64,000 nt of DNA from Arachis hypogaea (GCF_003086295.3 NC_092055.1:119270692-119334691), one strand, 5' to 3'. Positions 11,061-23,567 are shown, numbered from the stretch's first letter. Made by a program: numbers and translations. The notes: generated from the sequence alone by a model not told the origin.

Positions 11061-13266
11061 TATAGACACGCGTATTCAAGAATCAGTCCATCCAAATTCA
11101 AGACATATTTTACTGGATTTAGATTTGTAATTTCTATGCGGCAACGATCGGTTTTGAATTATACTGTGTCATTTAATCTGGTCTAACATTATATTTTACA
11201 ATTAAAATATATATTTTAAAATAAAATTAATAATATTATATTATATTATATTTTTATACTTAATTAATATTTTTTATATTATATAATATTATTTTTATGT
11301 TAAAATAATTTATTTTGATCTAAATATAATATAACATTTATTAATATAATTTTTAAAATAAAATTTTATTATTTTAATATATAAAATTTACAAATTTATA
11401 TATGTTAATTTTACATCAGCTATATTCGATTTTATCTGGTTTATTGTGAATTATTTTCGAGTCGAGTCAAAATAAATTTGATGGCCTTTTAGGAGCGGGT
11501 CCGGTCTATAAATACTCCTAGTGTTAAGGGTGTTTACCAATTCGAAGAACATGATTATCCGTCTGAGCCGATTAAATTGGTTCCGTAGCCAATGGATAAT
11601 TGGATATAATTAGATCTGTCCCAATGATATTAGATCATAATTGGTCCAGATATTGATTTTGGAGAAACAGAATCCAAACTAACCTGCGAATCCGATAGCT
11701 TTTTTATTAAATAAAAAAATATAAGTTCTAATAATATATATTTATAAAGTTTTTACATTAATTAATCTAACTATTATAATTGTAGATTTATAGATATTTT
11801 ATTATTATTAGAATATTATTAATTTATTAGTTGATATTATATGTTTATCATGTTAACATTATTTTTCTAAAAAATTCTCATTTTTTTTCAATGTTTTTTT
11901 AATTTATATTTTATCGGATACTCAATTACCTTAACCGTACCAATCCATCATTAGTTTCTTACTCAGCTTAGTTTGGTTGGATACACACAAAAAATATAAA
12001 AATAAACCAATCTAAATTAATTATAATTTAATTGATTCGATTCTCATTTTACCACAAATCCAATCCAATTCACTTAGAATATCCTTATTTGATGTATAAA
12101 AGTTTTTTAGATAAGTATTACCTGAACACGTCAAAACGAAAAAAAAAAAAAATAAATTTGGCCTAAAAAAAGTTCAAAAAATTTGGATATGAATTTTTTT
12201 CAAATATTATTCTAAAAGATAAAAATGTGTTGCATTAAATTTTGGATGTAAACAGGTAAGTTTATTCCTCTCACAATGGATGAGAATTTTTTTTTAATTA
12301 TTCCAAAAGCGATTCGCATATAGCAAGAAGAATTTTTTCAATTTTTTAAAAAATTCAAAAAAGTACTTGATTTTAGTGAAAAGAAAATTTTTAAATATAT
12401 ATATACTCAATTATTAATATTATATTTAATATTAATATATTAGTATTAATATATTTATTTATATAAGTATATTTTTATGACTATTTATATAAGTATATAT
12501 AACAACGTACAATAATAAAAGTATTTATGTAGCGACTAAGAAGTTAAAGAGATTAAAGTGACTATATAATGTGTGTTGTATTTTTTGTAGACATGTGCAG
12601 TAAAAATTTGTGGTTGATTAATATTATGACCAAGTGAATTTACTAACTATAATAAAAATAATAATAATTGGTAATATTAACGGAGGACAAAATTATGAAA
12701 TTAAAATTTCTGTTTGAAAAAAAATTTATTAAAAAAAATAAAAGAAATTTGAAAAATACAATTAGGGTTTCAACTTTATATGAGTTCTTTTAATGTTATT
12801 GTTAATTTTTTTTGTATGAAATATTTTTTTTACTTTATATTATGATTCTATTAATCTTATTAGAGTACTAAAGAATATTGAGAGTACTAAAAAAATATTA
12901 AAATTTATTTAAATATTTAAAATAAAATTATAAGATAACATAAAATAATTATTTAAATTCATGTCTTTTTCTGTAATTTTTTATCTAAAAGTGATTTTGA
13001 ATAATGTAATCTAAACAATATTTAGTTTACTAAAATCCATTTTGAATAAGAATTACCAAAGATAAACCACGTTAATACTAACTCATTTTTGATCAAAATC
13101 AATTTTACAAAATCAATTTTATACAAACCTCCGTTTACAAACCGTAATCCAAACACACACTTAAACCTCTCCTTTTGGTAATTTAGTGACTAATTTAAAC
13201 ATTATCTCTCAAATCAGAGGTAACTTTTGGCTTTAAACTTTATCTCTCAAATTTTCGAAATAGATT

Positions 13267-13305
<39 letters not shown>

Positions 13306-13343
13306 CTAATTTGCCATATAAATGTGTTGGATAAAATCAAATA
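11061..13343. other. AT-rich intergenic stretch, no gene seen
   Basis: Very AT-rich, with no ORF worth reporting. A weak candidate hAT-type miniature element spans about 11525-12088: left end TAAGGGTGTTTACC, right end (reverse complement) TAAGGATATTCTAA, with no convincing target duplication. An (AT)n tract lies at 13271-13298. Confidence 0.6.
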
Positions 13344-13705
13344 GGTATCTCAGTGGTTTTGATCTGAAAGGTGAGCTTCCAGATTTCAGTTCCATGGATG
13401 CACTTGAAACTATGTGAGATACTCATAAATCCAATTTTTTTTACTTCTGTTCTAAAATTTTCTACAAAAATAATTTTGTAAACACTAAGTAAATTAACTA
13501 AACTTGTTTAATTCTCAGTGATTTGCACAACAATACCATAGAAGGCCCCATTCCCGATTTTCTAGAAAATGCAACACGTGCTTTTAGCAGTAGAATGAAA
13601 ATTTCTCCATGATTTTGTGCAGGAATTTCTCTCACAATAGATTCAATGGCAAATAATATCAAATTTCCAAGCATATGTATGTATGTGAGTGGCAAATCTT
13701 GTCAC
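13344..13705 (+). pseudogene. Leucine-rich-repeat gene fragment (malectin/LRR kinase-like)
   Basis: Three exon-like pieces on the plus strand. Piece 1 ends GELPDFSSMDALET at 13413. A GT-AG intron of 105 bp (13414-13518) restores the codon, and piece 2 reads IDLHNNTIEGPIPDFLEN. Piece 3, after a TGTGCAG acceptor at 13622, reads NFSHNRFNG and then hits a stop. A later stretch reads VSGKSCHK. LDL-N-ITG-IP-F-type repeats next to such a cysteine motif are known from the extracellular part of malectin-like LRR receptor kinases and related short LRR proteins. No kinase, signal peptide or malectin domain is present. It is a remnant. Confidence 0.7.
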
Positions 13706-13844
13706 AAAGATTGGATTTTGTTGCCAAATTCCTACCAACAGACATGCATGGACAACCTTGTGACAATGAATTTTTATGAAAGCAACAAGAACAGACCAGC
13801 AACAAGAACATCTCATAAATTGCAATAAATTGTGAAAAAATCAA

Positions 13845-14422
13845 GTTACTAACCTCAGAAGAAGACATTGAGTTGCAGGAGAGGGCTCTGACTAAGGGTT
13901 TGCTTGGCGACGGGGACTACTGCTCGGCGACAGAGAAGAACGGCTCAGACGAAGATCGACAACGGCGTAAAGACTGCGATTAGACGACGGCGCGATGGAG
14001 ATCGACGATGTCCTTCACGGTGACGATGGACGACTTGCGACTGAACTCTGAAGGATGGCGGCAGCTCTCTAGCTCACTGGCTCTCTCAGGCTCTCATTCT
14101 CTCAGAGTCTCAGACATGGAGGAGAAAGATGGAACTATGGAAGTGAGTTTACTGAAGGCTTGTGTTGGGGGTTGTGTGTGGCTGCGCTGAGTGAAGTTAA
14201 GGATTTGGAGGTTTGGTTTAAGTTAAATGGCAAACTTGTAAAAACAAGTATTTGTGAGCTAATTCTTCGGTTCGGTTTGGTTTCTGTTAAGCCAACCGAA
14301 ATCGAACCGAACCGATCAGTTTAATTCGAAAAAAATAATTTTTTCGGTTTTTTATTCGGTTGTTGTAAATTTTGGCTCGTTTTGTGGTAAATTTCGGTCC
14401 GATTCGGTAACTCACACCCCTA
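13845..14422 (-). mobile_element. hAT element, 5' terminal part
   Basis: On the minus strand it begins TAGGGGTGTGAGTTACCGAA at 14422. This matches the left end of the complete hAT at 37841 and continues with the same CCGAACCG-rich subterminal region. A leader follows that shares GAGAATGAGAGCCTGAGAGA with 38170-38200. It then reaches a first exon ATGTCTTCTTCTGAG (MSSSE) at 13868 followed by a GTTAG donor. The transposase body and left terminus are missing, so this is a 5' fragment. The left limit given is only where recognisable sequence stops. Confidence 0.75.
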
Positions 14423-14939
14423 AAGGTTGTGTGCGTGGATTTGAACATCAAGGTGCCGAAAGCAGCTTGGTACAATAAGTATTCCTCGGTGGCATTGGAA
14501 GTTGCTACGTTCACATGTATGTTATCATCCTTTTTCCATTTCTCTCTGCTGTTCTTATTGATCTCTCTATTTTTGTTGTTAGTATCTTGAATAAGTATGG
14601 ATCTTGGAAGCATGTTACTTAGCCATCTTTGGATTATTATTGAAACTTAAATGAAAGTGCCCTATTTCTTTTGGTTTCCAACATGAATAAATTCATAGAG
14701 TACCAAAATATGGCATGTGATTGTATAAAAAGTTTAACAATAATGTGGGTACATTTTTCAGCATTCATAAATCAAAATTTTCTTACTTTCTTCCTATTTT
14801 TTGAAAGTATTATCGGTTAAGTTGGTTAGTTTGTTGTTGTTGGAAAGAAGTATGTATCACACCATTTATATATATGGCTTACGCCTTTAAAGTGATTGTT
14901 TAGAGAGAATCATTAACCATAAAGAGTGTTCGTTTTAGA

Positions 14940-16050
14940 AACTTTTGTTGGAAGGGTCGAAGGAGATTTGAGTACTTCTCCACAAATGTCACTGTAAGTT
15001 ATGATCTAATGTATCTATTTAAGTCTTCCTTATTTTATTTTATTTCGACTTTAAATTGTTTTCGTACAAAATAAACCTTTTTACTTTCGAGTTATGCTTT
15101 AGTTCTACTAGTATTCATTCTTTTTCAATATTCTGAATTTAAATAAACCCTCCTTTTTGTCTTATTTCTCTCTGTCTTTTGTTGAAAGGGTTGAAGAAAA
15201 GTTGAGTACTTCTCCACAAATGCCACTACAAACTATAATCTAATACTTGAGGTTTTTTATTTTATTTTATTTTGATTTTTTCAATTTCTTTTCACAGAAA
15301 ATAAATTTTTTACTTTCGAGTTATGCTTTAGTTCTACTATTACTCTTTCTTATCCGATATCATGGGTTCAAATAAACCCCATGTTTATGTTCTCTCCTTT
15401 TATTGGAAGGGTTGAAAGAGATTTGAGTACTTCTCCACAAATGCCACTGCAAGGTGTGATCTAATGTATCTACTTAAGGTTTCCTTATTTTATTTTATTT
15501 TGATTTTCATTTTTTTTTCCGCACAAACTAAACCTTTTACTTTTGCGTTATGCTTTAACTCTACTAGTACTCTTTCTTCTCCAATATCTCGATTCAAATA
15601 TACACTCATATTTATTTTCTTTCTCTCCTTTTTTTTTGTTGGAAGGGTTGTAGGAGGTTTGAATACTTTTCCACAAATGCCACTATAAATTATGTCTAAT
15701 GCATCTATTTAAATTTTTCTTATTTTAGTTTATTTCAATTTTCAATTTTTTTCACACAGAATAAATCTTTTACTTTCAAATTATGCTTTAGTTCTACTAG
15801 TAATCTTTCTTGTCCGATATCTTGGGTTCAAACAAACCCTTAATTATCTTTTTTCTCTCCTTCTTTTGTTGGAAGGGTTGAAGGAGATTTGAATACTTAT
15901 CCACAAATGCCACACTGCAAGTTATGATCTAATGCATCTATTTGAGTTTAGTTTAGTTCTACTAGTACTCTTTCTTCTGCAATATTTGAGTTCAAATAAA
16001 TCCTCATATTTATCTTCTTTCTCTCCTTATTTTTTTTGGAAGGATTGGGC
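14940..16050. repeat. Tandem array of a ~230-bp unit, 5 copies plus remnant
   Basis: Units start with 'GGAAGGGTTGAAGGAGATTT' and 'GAGTACTTCTCCACAAATGCCACT' near 14950, 15187, 15404, 15641 and 15871, with a remnant at 16037. Each continues with an AT-rich TTATTTTATTTTATTT stretch and 'AGTTATGCTTTAGTTCTACTAGTA'. Spacings are 217-237 bp. The array lies just upstream of the FAR1-like pseudogene and may be in its leader or intron. Confidence 0.9.
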
Positions 16051-16393
16051 TACCAGAACCATCACAAGAATTGATGAGACAAATAAAACGACATGTATCT
16101 TTCTTTGTTGAATTTATTCCCTTATATATAAAGTTGTTACTTTTTGTATAATTAGTCCTGCACGTATTAAAGGCTTAAAATTATCTTCAAAGCATTAGAA
16201 AAGCCAATTAGTACTCTGTTATTCGTCTGATTTAGTTTGAAGAGAATTGAAATTCTCATGAGAATTAAAAATTATACTTTTTTGAATTGGCATCCGTGTT
16301 GTGAATCAAATGTTGTAGTTTTATGTTATCTTCAATGTTGTTAGTGTGTTTAATTTTGAATTGTGTAATGCAGGTACTTAAGAACGCATTGGA

Positions 16394-18664
16394 ATGGATA
16401 GTGGCAGCAAAGGAAACTCGGACTTTTCGGGTCAATGGACTGATGGACGGAGTAATAAGTCCGACGAGAAAAAGGTCTCTAAGGGGTTAGACTCACCATC
16501 ACGAGTGGGAAAGGAGAGCGAGCCGGTAGAGAGAGTTGATGTATTTGGTAAAGCGGACGAGGGTGGCACAGTGCTTTCATCGGAGTCACCAGGTGGTTCA
16601 GACGATCAAATAAGTGATGATGTGGACACTTCCATGCTTTTCAACTACGGCTACATTGGCTGATACTGAATTTCATGGGGCTGAAGAGGATTATGCAAGA
16701 TATATGGAATATGTAAAGGCGATTGGATTTGCTATTCAAAAAGGAGATTCCATTAAAGACGATGAAGGCAATGTTGTGAGGAAATTTTTATATTGCAATC
16801 GACAAGGCTTGCAGGAGAAGAAGCATTATGAGAGGGCAGATAGGAAGAGACTATGACCAACTGCAATGCGAAGTTCATTGTGTTCTTAGACAAATAGAGT
16901 GGCAAGTGGAGGATGAAGACATTTGTTCAAGATCACAATCGTGATTTGGCATTGCCTGCTTTCACTAATGTCATGACAGCCCACCGCAACATCAACGAAG
17001 GTAATAAAGCCCACATTCATAGCATGCAGGATTCTAGACCAGTCAGATCATGGGGTTCTTTGCATATTTGTCCGTGGTTATCGAAACTTTCACTTCATAA
17101 AGAAGGACATTTACAACTATATCGACGATGTATGTCGCTCTCGGATCATTCAGGGAGATGCGGCAGCAGCAATAAGTTATCTGAAGAGGAAACTGAGGTG
17201 GATCCATTAGCTATTGTGATGTACACATATTGTCCCGAAAACCACCTTGGTCACCTGTTTTGGTCGCAGTATGACTATGAGTGCTTTAGTGATTTGTTGG
17301 CCTTTGATTCGACGTATAGGAAGAATCTATACAACTTGCCTTTGGTAATGTTTTCTGGAACTAATCACCACCGACAGACAATACTTTTTGGTTTCGAGTT
17401 GCTGGAGGACGAGAAAATTCTATCTTATAAGTGGCTGCTAGACACTTTCCTGGAAGTAATGCATCAAAAACAGCCCAAAGTTGTGGTTACAGATGGAGAC
17501 GAGTCAATGAAGGAGGCTATTAGGGTAGATTTTCCTAATGCCACGCATCGACTTTACGCCTGGCACCTAGCGTGGAATGCTATTTCGAACATCAAGGATA
17601 ATGATTTTTGTGATGCATTTAAGACTGCTATGTATGGTCATTTTGAGGTTGAGGAGATCGACTAGTATTGGGCAGACATGGTTGCTGCATTCAGGTTAGA
17701 GGAGAACGAATGGATTTGGTTAACGTACGAAAAGATGGTACAATGGGCGAATGCGTATTTGTGCGATAAGTTTTGTGCTGGATTGAGAACGACGTCAAGA
17801 TACGAGGACATTAATACATCTCTTAAAAGGTTTATCAAGTCCTCGAATTGCTTGTTGGAGTTGGTGGAGAATCTTGAGCGTGTGGCTAAGGACTACAGGA
17901 ACAATGAGTTTATTACGAACTACAAATCTCTATATTCGAAACCGGTCATGACTACAGGGCTGGAATCAATTGAACGGGCCATATCTCAAATCTATACCAA
18001 AGAGATATTCTTCGAGGTCAAGAAAGAGATTGAATGTGTGGTTGCGTTGATAATTCTTCATAGGAAAAGTTATGGTAGTACGGAAAAGTTCATGTTTAGA
18101 AAGTTTCGTAAGCCTCATCGAGTTTACTCTGTACTATATGAAAGCAACTCTGAGAGGTATGAGTGTTCGTGCAAGCTTTGGAACAACATAGGAATTCCAT
18201 GCAGCCATATCATCTGTGTTTTGAAAGAGTTGGAGAAGGATGTATTGCCGATGGGGTTGGTGCTGAAAAAGTGTTGCAAAGATGCTAAGTTTGGATCATT
18301 CCATGACTCCGATGGAGGTTTGGATCGTAATAAAGCATTTTCGGGGACGGTATGGTTCGTTGTGGATTGCTTGCTTCCCTATGAGTTTGTTAGCAGCCCA
18401 ACAGCCTGCCACGCATGAGTACGCTGCTGCCAAGATAGCGTAGCTGTTAAAAAAGGTTGAAGTAGAAGATCCAAAGGGTAATGGTTCAACTTTTGTGCAT
18501 GCTATTGTAGATGGTTGCGATATTTTGGATTCGAAAATTATCAAGTCAAAAGGTGCACCGTAGTCAAGCGGCAACAGCAAAATGGGTAGGCAGTGCAGGC
18601 GCTGCCATGGTTTTGGACATGATCGACGGAATTGCACAGCAAACAAGGAGGACATATATGTTGA
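16394..18664 (+). pseudogene. FAR1/FRS-type MULE transposase pseudogene
   Basis: Domains in order. An acidic, Ser-rich N-terminus starts with MDSGSKGNS at 16394. Then comes a FAR1 DNA-binding region (EFHGAEEDYARYMEYVKAIG, FLYCNRQGLQEKKHYERADR, NAKFIVFLDK, SGKWRMKTFVQDHN). The MULE-type transposase core has LLAFDSTYRKNLYNLP, VVVTDGDESMKEAI and HRLYAWHLAWNA. A SWIM zinc finger CSCKLWNNIGIPCSH follows, then a C-terminal knuckle CRRCHGFGHDRRNC near 18600. Breaks: frameshifts near 16655, 16855 and 18390, TAG at 16895-16897 and TAG at 17663-17665, plus later stops. FAR1 relatives are either domesticated transcription factors or true transposases. The decay and setting favour a transposon copy. No TIRs were found. 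Confidence 0.9.
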
Positions 18665-19049
18665 GGTTAGTGTTAAATTTAAAATTGTTTTGAAATTTCA
18701 AAATATTATTTTTTGAAATTATTACTAATAATGATGTCTCCAAATTTTTTTTTTTAAAAATTTTATCCTCTTTGTTCTCGTTCGTTGTTTCTTTTTTTTT
18801 GTATTTTTCTAATTTTTTATGAACTTTTTTTGCATTATTATTTTCTCAGATTCTTCTCTTTGGTCTCTCTAAATTTTTTTCCTTTCTTCATTGATGCATA
18901 TATCTTGATATTTATAGGAAAAGTATAGCTTAATCAATGCAATCTGAAGCCAGAAGTTCATCACGTAGCACATGTCTTGACTGAAGTTTTTAAACTGATA
19001 GCACATACGACCTATATTTTCAAGATCTGCATGCGGCTTAAAAGATCTT
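18665..19049. other. AT-rich spacer between two transposase remnants
   Basis: T-rich sequence with no recognisable gene. Similarity to the MULE at 34.5 kb starts only near 19050, so this stretch is flank or unrelated filler. Confidence 0.5.
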
Positions 19050-20690
19050 GTCTCTGACCTATATCCCACCAATGCCTTCTTGTTTCTAGCGATGATGATC
19101 ATCATATTACACCTCACCTCTTTAAGCATAGTTATAGTAGGCTTTCCCTTCATCTTGATCCTATAGTTATTGTTTGTATAATTGTCAAACTTCGGATATT
19201 CGCTAAAACCTGACCTACTCCATTGATTTGGGGGTATCCTATTCAGATACTCCCAAGCATGGGGATTAACCCGTCTGATTCTATCCATAACAGCATTGAA
19301 CTCCTGAGATGTTGTTACTTTGGCACATCTCCACATAGCCATCTTCAACACAGTGTCTCTCCACTGTTTCCTAAAATTTTGTCAGATGTATATAGCACAA
19401 AATCTGTTATGCGCTCCTGGATTTACTTTATGCAGAGCAGGGATGAATTCCTGGTGTAAATAAATAAAATAATAACATCATTGCTATCATCTCTATACAA
19501 CACTAAATATATACAATAGATGGACAATTACTATTAATTATCATCTAAATAAATATAGTTAGTCATTCATTACCTTTTGCATGTCTGACATGAAATTGAA
19601 CCCATTGATGGATGCATTACCAAAGTCTTCTTGGAGGAGTTCCAAAAACCATTTCCAACTATCCTTGCATTCACATTCCACAACTGCATATGATATAGGA
19701 TATATATGGTTATTGGCAAGCAGTCAGCAACTGTCCAGGATAGTAACCTTTAAGAAAAGTCCCATCCAACCCTATGAATGGCCTGTAGCCAAAGGAAAAT
19801 CCCTTCTTACAAACCTTCCAAACAAATGTATATCCTCTTGAATTTATGTCCTGTACCTTCCACATAGTTGGTGCTGATTCTTACAGTAGAGCCAGGGTTA
19901 GTCCTCATAACTTCATTTGCATAGTCCCTAAGAAGTGTATATTGAGCTATTTCCAACCCTTCAATCATTTCCCTTGCCTTCACCATAGCCCTATATATCT
20001 TTTTCTCGTTGACAATTACATCATACTCCTTAAAAAAGTCTTCTGCATGTCTTTGCGTCATTTCTGGGTAATCACGGATCTTGTTCTCAATATCAACAAC
20101 CCACTTTGTATCTGCAGATTTGTTCTTATTAACTCTGCTGCATATATGTTCATTGATAAACGTTTTCACTTGAAAGCTTAACGGATACGACCTCTTCGCA
20201 TAGTATATCTGCTATGGACAATCCTCATCATAACATATAGCCTTACACTTGGCAGAATCAACTCTTGGAAAGAATATGCTTTGGCCTATGTTGATGTTGT
20301 ACTTTCTGACTGCTTTCTTGAATTGTTCCAGATTTTCAAACTCCATTGCTAAATCCAATCTTACTTCCCTAATTGGAGCATTTGCATTCCCTTGTGAAAA
20401 TGCTACCTGCTAACTCTCTTCATCATCACTTGCAATGGAATCCAATTCTTCGGACTCATAATAGTGGTACAATGCACCTGGATTCGACATATCTTTACCT
20501 TCTACATGTATAAATGTTGAAGGATGCTTATTTGGATCCTGGTTAGGTATGACGGTTTGCCCTGTTGGAAGAGGCCTCACTGTTGACCTTCTATTCTTCT
20601 TCTTTTGACTCCCACCACCAATTTCTGGGTTTAAATTTGGTTCGGACTATGAACCACTGGTATGACCCCCTTCAATGGGTGTTTCCTCAT
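19050..20690 (-). pseudogene. MuDR-like transposase fragment (internal MULE piece)
   Basis: Minus strand. The N-terminal transposase region reads FINEHICSRVNKN, WVVDIENKIRDYPEMTQ, FFKEYDVIVNEKKIYRA and AQYTLLRDYANEVMRTNPGS (20169-19807). Next comes RPFIGLDGTFLKGYYPGQLL around 19728-19785. Its first catalytic Asp codon is at 19764-19766. Further on, MAMWRCAKVTT and AVMDRIRRVNPHAWEYLNR (19351-19230) belong to the region before the SWIM finger. Several frameshifts and stops break it. The fragment matches 34490-35960 closely but keeps about 150 bp near 20300-20440 that the other copy lacks. Neither end has a TIR, so this is a truncated relative, not a full element. Confidence 0.85.
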
Positions 20691-20759
20691 CACATAAACA
20701 TAACGATGGTTCTTCACAATACTGTTAACTACTGCGATGTGTTTATTTATGAAAGATCG

Positions 20760-21412
20760 TCATGTAAATAATAACTTTGGAGTGAAACTTCACTTATTTT
20801 AATAGAATTTTTTATAAATAGAGAGTAGTTAATAAAAATTATATGGAAATTCAAAAAATAATAAATATTTCACTGTCGAAAACTGCATCGTTTCATGCTC
20901 ATGTGGTAGCAATAGAATACACACCACTGGAGATAACGAAATACATGGACAATTTTATTTCGTTTTGTTAATATTCATTCATGGAAGGACATACATATTC
21001 ACCATTTGTTATCGTAAAGGACTTGGTTGGTACTTTAATTTTTTGAATGACTAATTAGACTAACGTCGAAATCCTCAAAATTCTATTTGTCACGTTATTC
21101 TAAAAATAATTAAAAAAAATAAATTATAATTATAAATAGGTAAATTTAAAACTTATATATAATATAATTTAGATATACTAAATAATGTATCAAAATTTGA
21201 TCGATCCATGTCGTTGGGGTATCAATATTTATTATATTATATGGAAATAAAATTTTTACACTTAATGATAGAATTTACATGGCATATTATTAAAAGTAAT
21301 TTTTAAATTTTTTAAATCATTAAATTAAATAAATTATAACTAATTAATTATATCGAGTATTTCATTTACTTAGATGTCTAAATATCTTACGGTTTAATAT
21401 AATATAATTTAA
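20760..21412. other. AT-rich spacer, nothing recognised
   Basis: No ORF or known element is seen. The last nine bases (21404-21412) are the left target duplication of the next MULE. Confidence 0.5.
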
Positions 21413-21639
21413 GGGCAATTTACATAAATAAATTATTTGTCCTTCAAATATACGCAATTGCATTCTTTCAAATATGAAGACGCAAATACATTATTTCATA
21501 TATCTATAGAAACCACTACTGGCAGTAGCGGTTTACTGGAAACACATAATCCACTATAGCCAGCCGCGGATTACATGCAAATGGAGGGACATAGAAACTG
21601 CTAGAGGCTCCCGCGGTTTCTATTTATTGATGCTTGGCC

Positions 21640-21716
21640 ATAAACCGCTACTGGCAGTAGCGGTTTATGTGTATTGGGACACGTGCGTAAACCGCTGGAG
21701 GCAGCAGCGGTTTACG
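21640..21716. repeat. Paired palindromes in the MULE left arm
   Basis: Positions 21640-21668 form two 14-base arms around a single base, reading ATAAACCGCTACTG on the left. Positions 21686-21716 form 12-base arms (CGTAAACCGCTG) around a 7-base loop. Degenerate forms of both occur in the right arm (about 23380-23440). A third relict lies in the extra left-arm segment near 21510-21530. Confidence 0.9.
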
Positions 21717-21784
21717 TTAAGTATGTGTGAGCGTGGCTGCCTATATAAACCCCTCAAATGCCAAAGGTGGAGGAAGAGTGTTAT

Positions 21785-23206
21785 TTCTCACAAATGGATG
21801 GTGAGGAACCGCCAGAAGATCCAACTCTGTAGCAAGTGGAAAGGACCCACCAGGTTGGTCACATTTCTATTCGCAACCCGACACATGCATCGATACAACT
21901 ACGCCAAAGCGGCCGACCCCCAGCTATACCTCCCCATCTCATCAAGATTCGCGACAAATGACAACCACCGTATATGTATCCGGTTCGCACTCTTGTTCCA
22001 AATAACTGAGTGGATAACAGCATCATGATGTAGGCACGTGCGTAAATGCAAACAGTGTCCTCGGTCGCATCTGCTAACACCCTAAACCTCTCGTGGAACC
22101 ATGTAAAGTGGACTATCATCTGCTTGACCTTATTCGGTGGTGGCAGCTTACCGAATAGATCCTGAAACCACTCCCAAGTTGGTCAGCCACCCTCCATGAA
22201 TTTCTTAAACTCACCAAGGCAACCACTCACGGCCTCCCCATCGACAGGCAACCCAAGTTGAAACGCCACATCTTGCAACGTCACTATGCACTCTCCGAAA
22301 GGCATATGAAACATATGCGTCTCAGGGCGCCACCTCTCAACGAACGCACTGACCAAGGGCTCGTCCAGCCAGAACCAGTGGCTGTTTAACCTGACCAAGT
22401 GGTACAATCCAGACCTCTCTAAATACGGGATGATCCTTTCATGCATGGGCATATTTTGTTGCCGTCTCACACTGTAGATACACCTAGTTGGCTGCACACA
22501 ACATGAAAGATATACACGAAACAATTAAATTCTACTATCCACAACGAATCCCCCTATCTAATAATAACAAATCGCTTAAACCATCACCAAACAAGAAAAT
22601 AATAAAATAATTAAACTATTAACCTATTAGTCAGTCGTCAAATCAAATAAACACTTCATATTATAAAAATATAATATAATAGTAAATATAATAAATAACA
22701 ACCACAATTATAAAAATATAATAATAATAAATATAATACTTCATATCATAAAAATATAATAACGGTAAATAAAATAAATAACAAGCACAATTATAAAATT
22801 TTGTCAAACTAAAACAAAATAATTGTACAAAATAAAAAAGGATAAATAATAAAAAAATAGACTCATATGAGCATAAACAATAAGAATTCCATAAAAAAAA
22901 TACTAACACAAAGAATAAGATTGATAAAAGGGAAATAAATTCAGTTAATTAATCATATTTGGAAATTAAGAAAACAAAAATCGCTACCCAAACCGATTTG
23001 TTTGTACAGCTCTACTACATTCTACATCCTAACATGCAAAGCCTAATTTCAAACTATAAATTCTAGTTCCTCTACCTTACATACCATTTTTCTAGTTAAT
23101 AAATGATAACGCTAAAAAAAATTAAAATATAACTGACCCCGTCACCAATGGCACCGGCAATATGGGCAACACCGTTCAGTCGGTACAAGCTCTGTTCATT
23201 TGCCAT
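21785..23206 (-). pseudogene. Plant mobile domain (MAIN-like/PMD) gene, truncated
   Basis: Exon 1 (23206-23138) starts ATG and reads MANEQSLYRLNGVAHIAGAI. A GT-AG intron then spans 23137-22492. Exon 2 begins PTRCIYSVRRQQ at 22491 and continues with HERIIPYLERSGLYHL, HWFWLDEPLVSAFVERW, FGECIVTLQDVAFQLGLP, VKQMIVHFTWFHERFR and IRWLSFVANLDEMGRYSWGS. These are hallmarks of the PMD family (MAIL1/MAIN and 'phosphatase 7 long form homolog'-type proteins). In plants PMD proteins act in genome stability and silencing, and transposon-borne forms are common. Breaks: TGA at 22183-22185, TAG at 21899-21901, and a frameshift between them near STQLFG. The C-terminal part is missing where the element's arm begins. 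Confidence 0.88.
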
Positions 23207-23567
23207 GATATCCAGCTGGAGGTCGGCTCTCGGATACCTCGGACCCGCTCTCAAGTTGCTCTGACCTCTCTCTAGAATTTTCTCTCTCTAAACAACCTTC
23301 AAATGACTCCAAATGAGTAATCTGCGGCTGCCTTCTACGGTTTATATAGGCATTCACTCTCCACATAAACTGCTGCTGCCTCCAGCGGTTTACGTACGTG
23401 TCCCAATATACATAAACCACTACTGCCAGTAGTAGTTTATGGCCAAGCATCAATAAATAGAAACCGCGGCAGCCTTTAGCAATTTCTGTGTTCCCCCGTT
23501 TGAAAGAATGCAATTGCATAAATTTGAAGGGCAAATAATTTATTTATGTAAATTACCCATAATTTAA

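Larger units (their letters stand above)
21413..23558 (-). mobile_element. Complete MULE carrying a plant-mobile-domain gene
   Basis: Ends are GGGCAATTTACATAAATAAA at 21413 and its near-perfect complement at 23558. They are flanked by the exact 9-bp direct repeat ATAATTTAA at 21404-21412 and 23559-23567, a Mutator-type target duplication. The inverted repeats extend for over 200 bp on each side. The left arm has about 110 extra bases (near 21475-21590). Both arms contain hairpin-forming GCGGTTT palindromes. The cargo is a minus-strand PMD gene and not a transposase, so the element would depend on a transposase supplied elsewhere. Confidence 0.93.

Noticed and set aside
14940..16050. CRISPR-like array
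   Set aside because: A plant nuclear sequence with diverged 230-bp units and no repeat-spacer structure. It is an ordinary tandem repeat.
18869..19351. The 160-codon minus ORF as a functional protein
   Set aside because: Its N-terminal third is MuDR transposase, and the rest leaves the family sequence after the fragment boundary.
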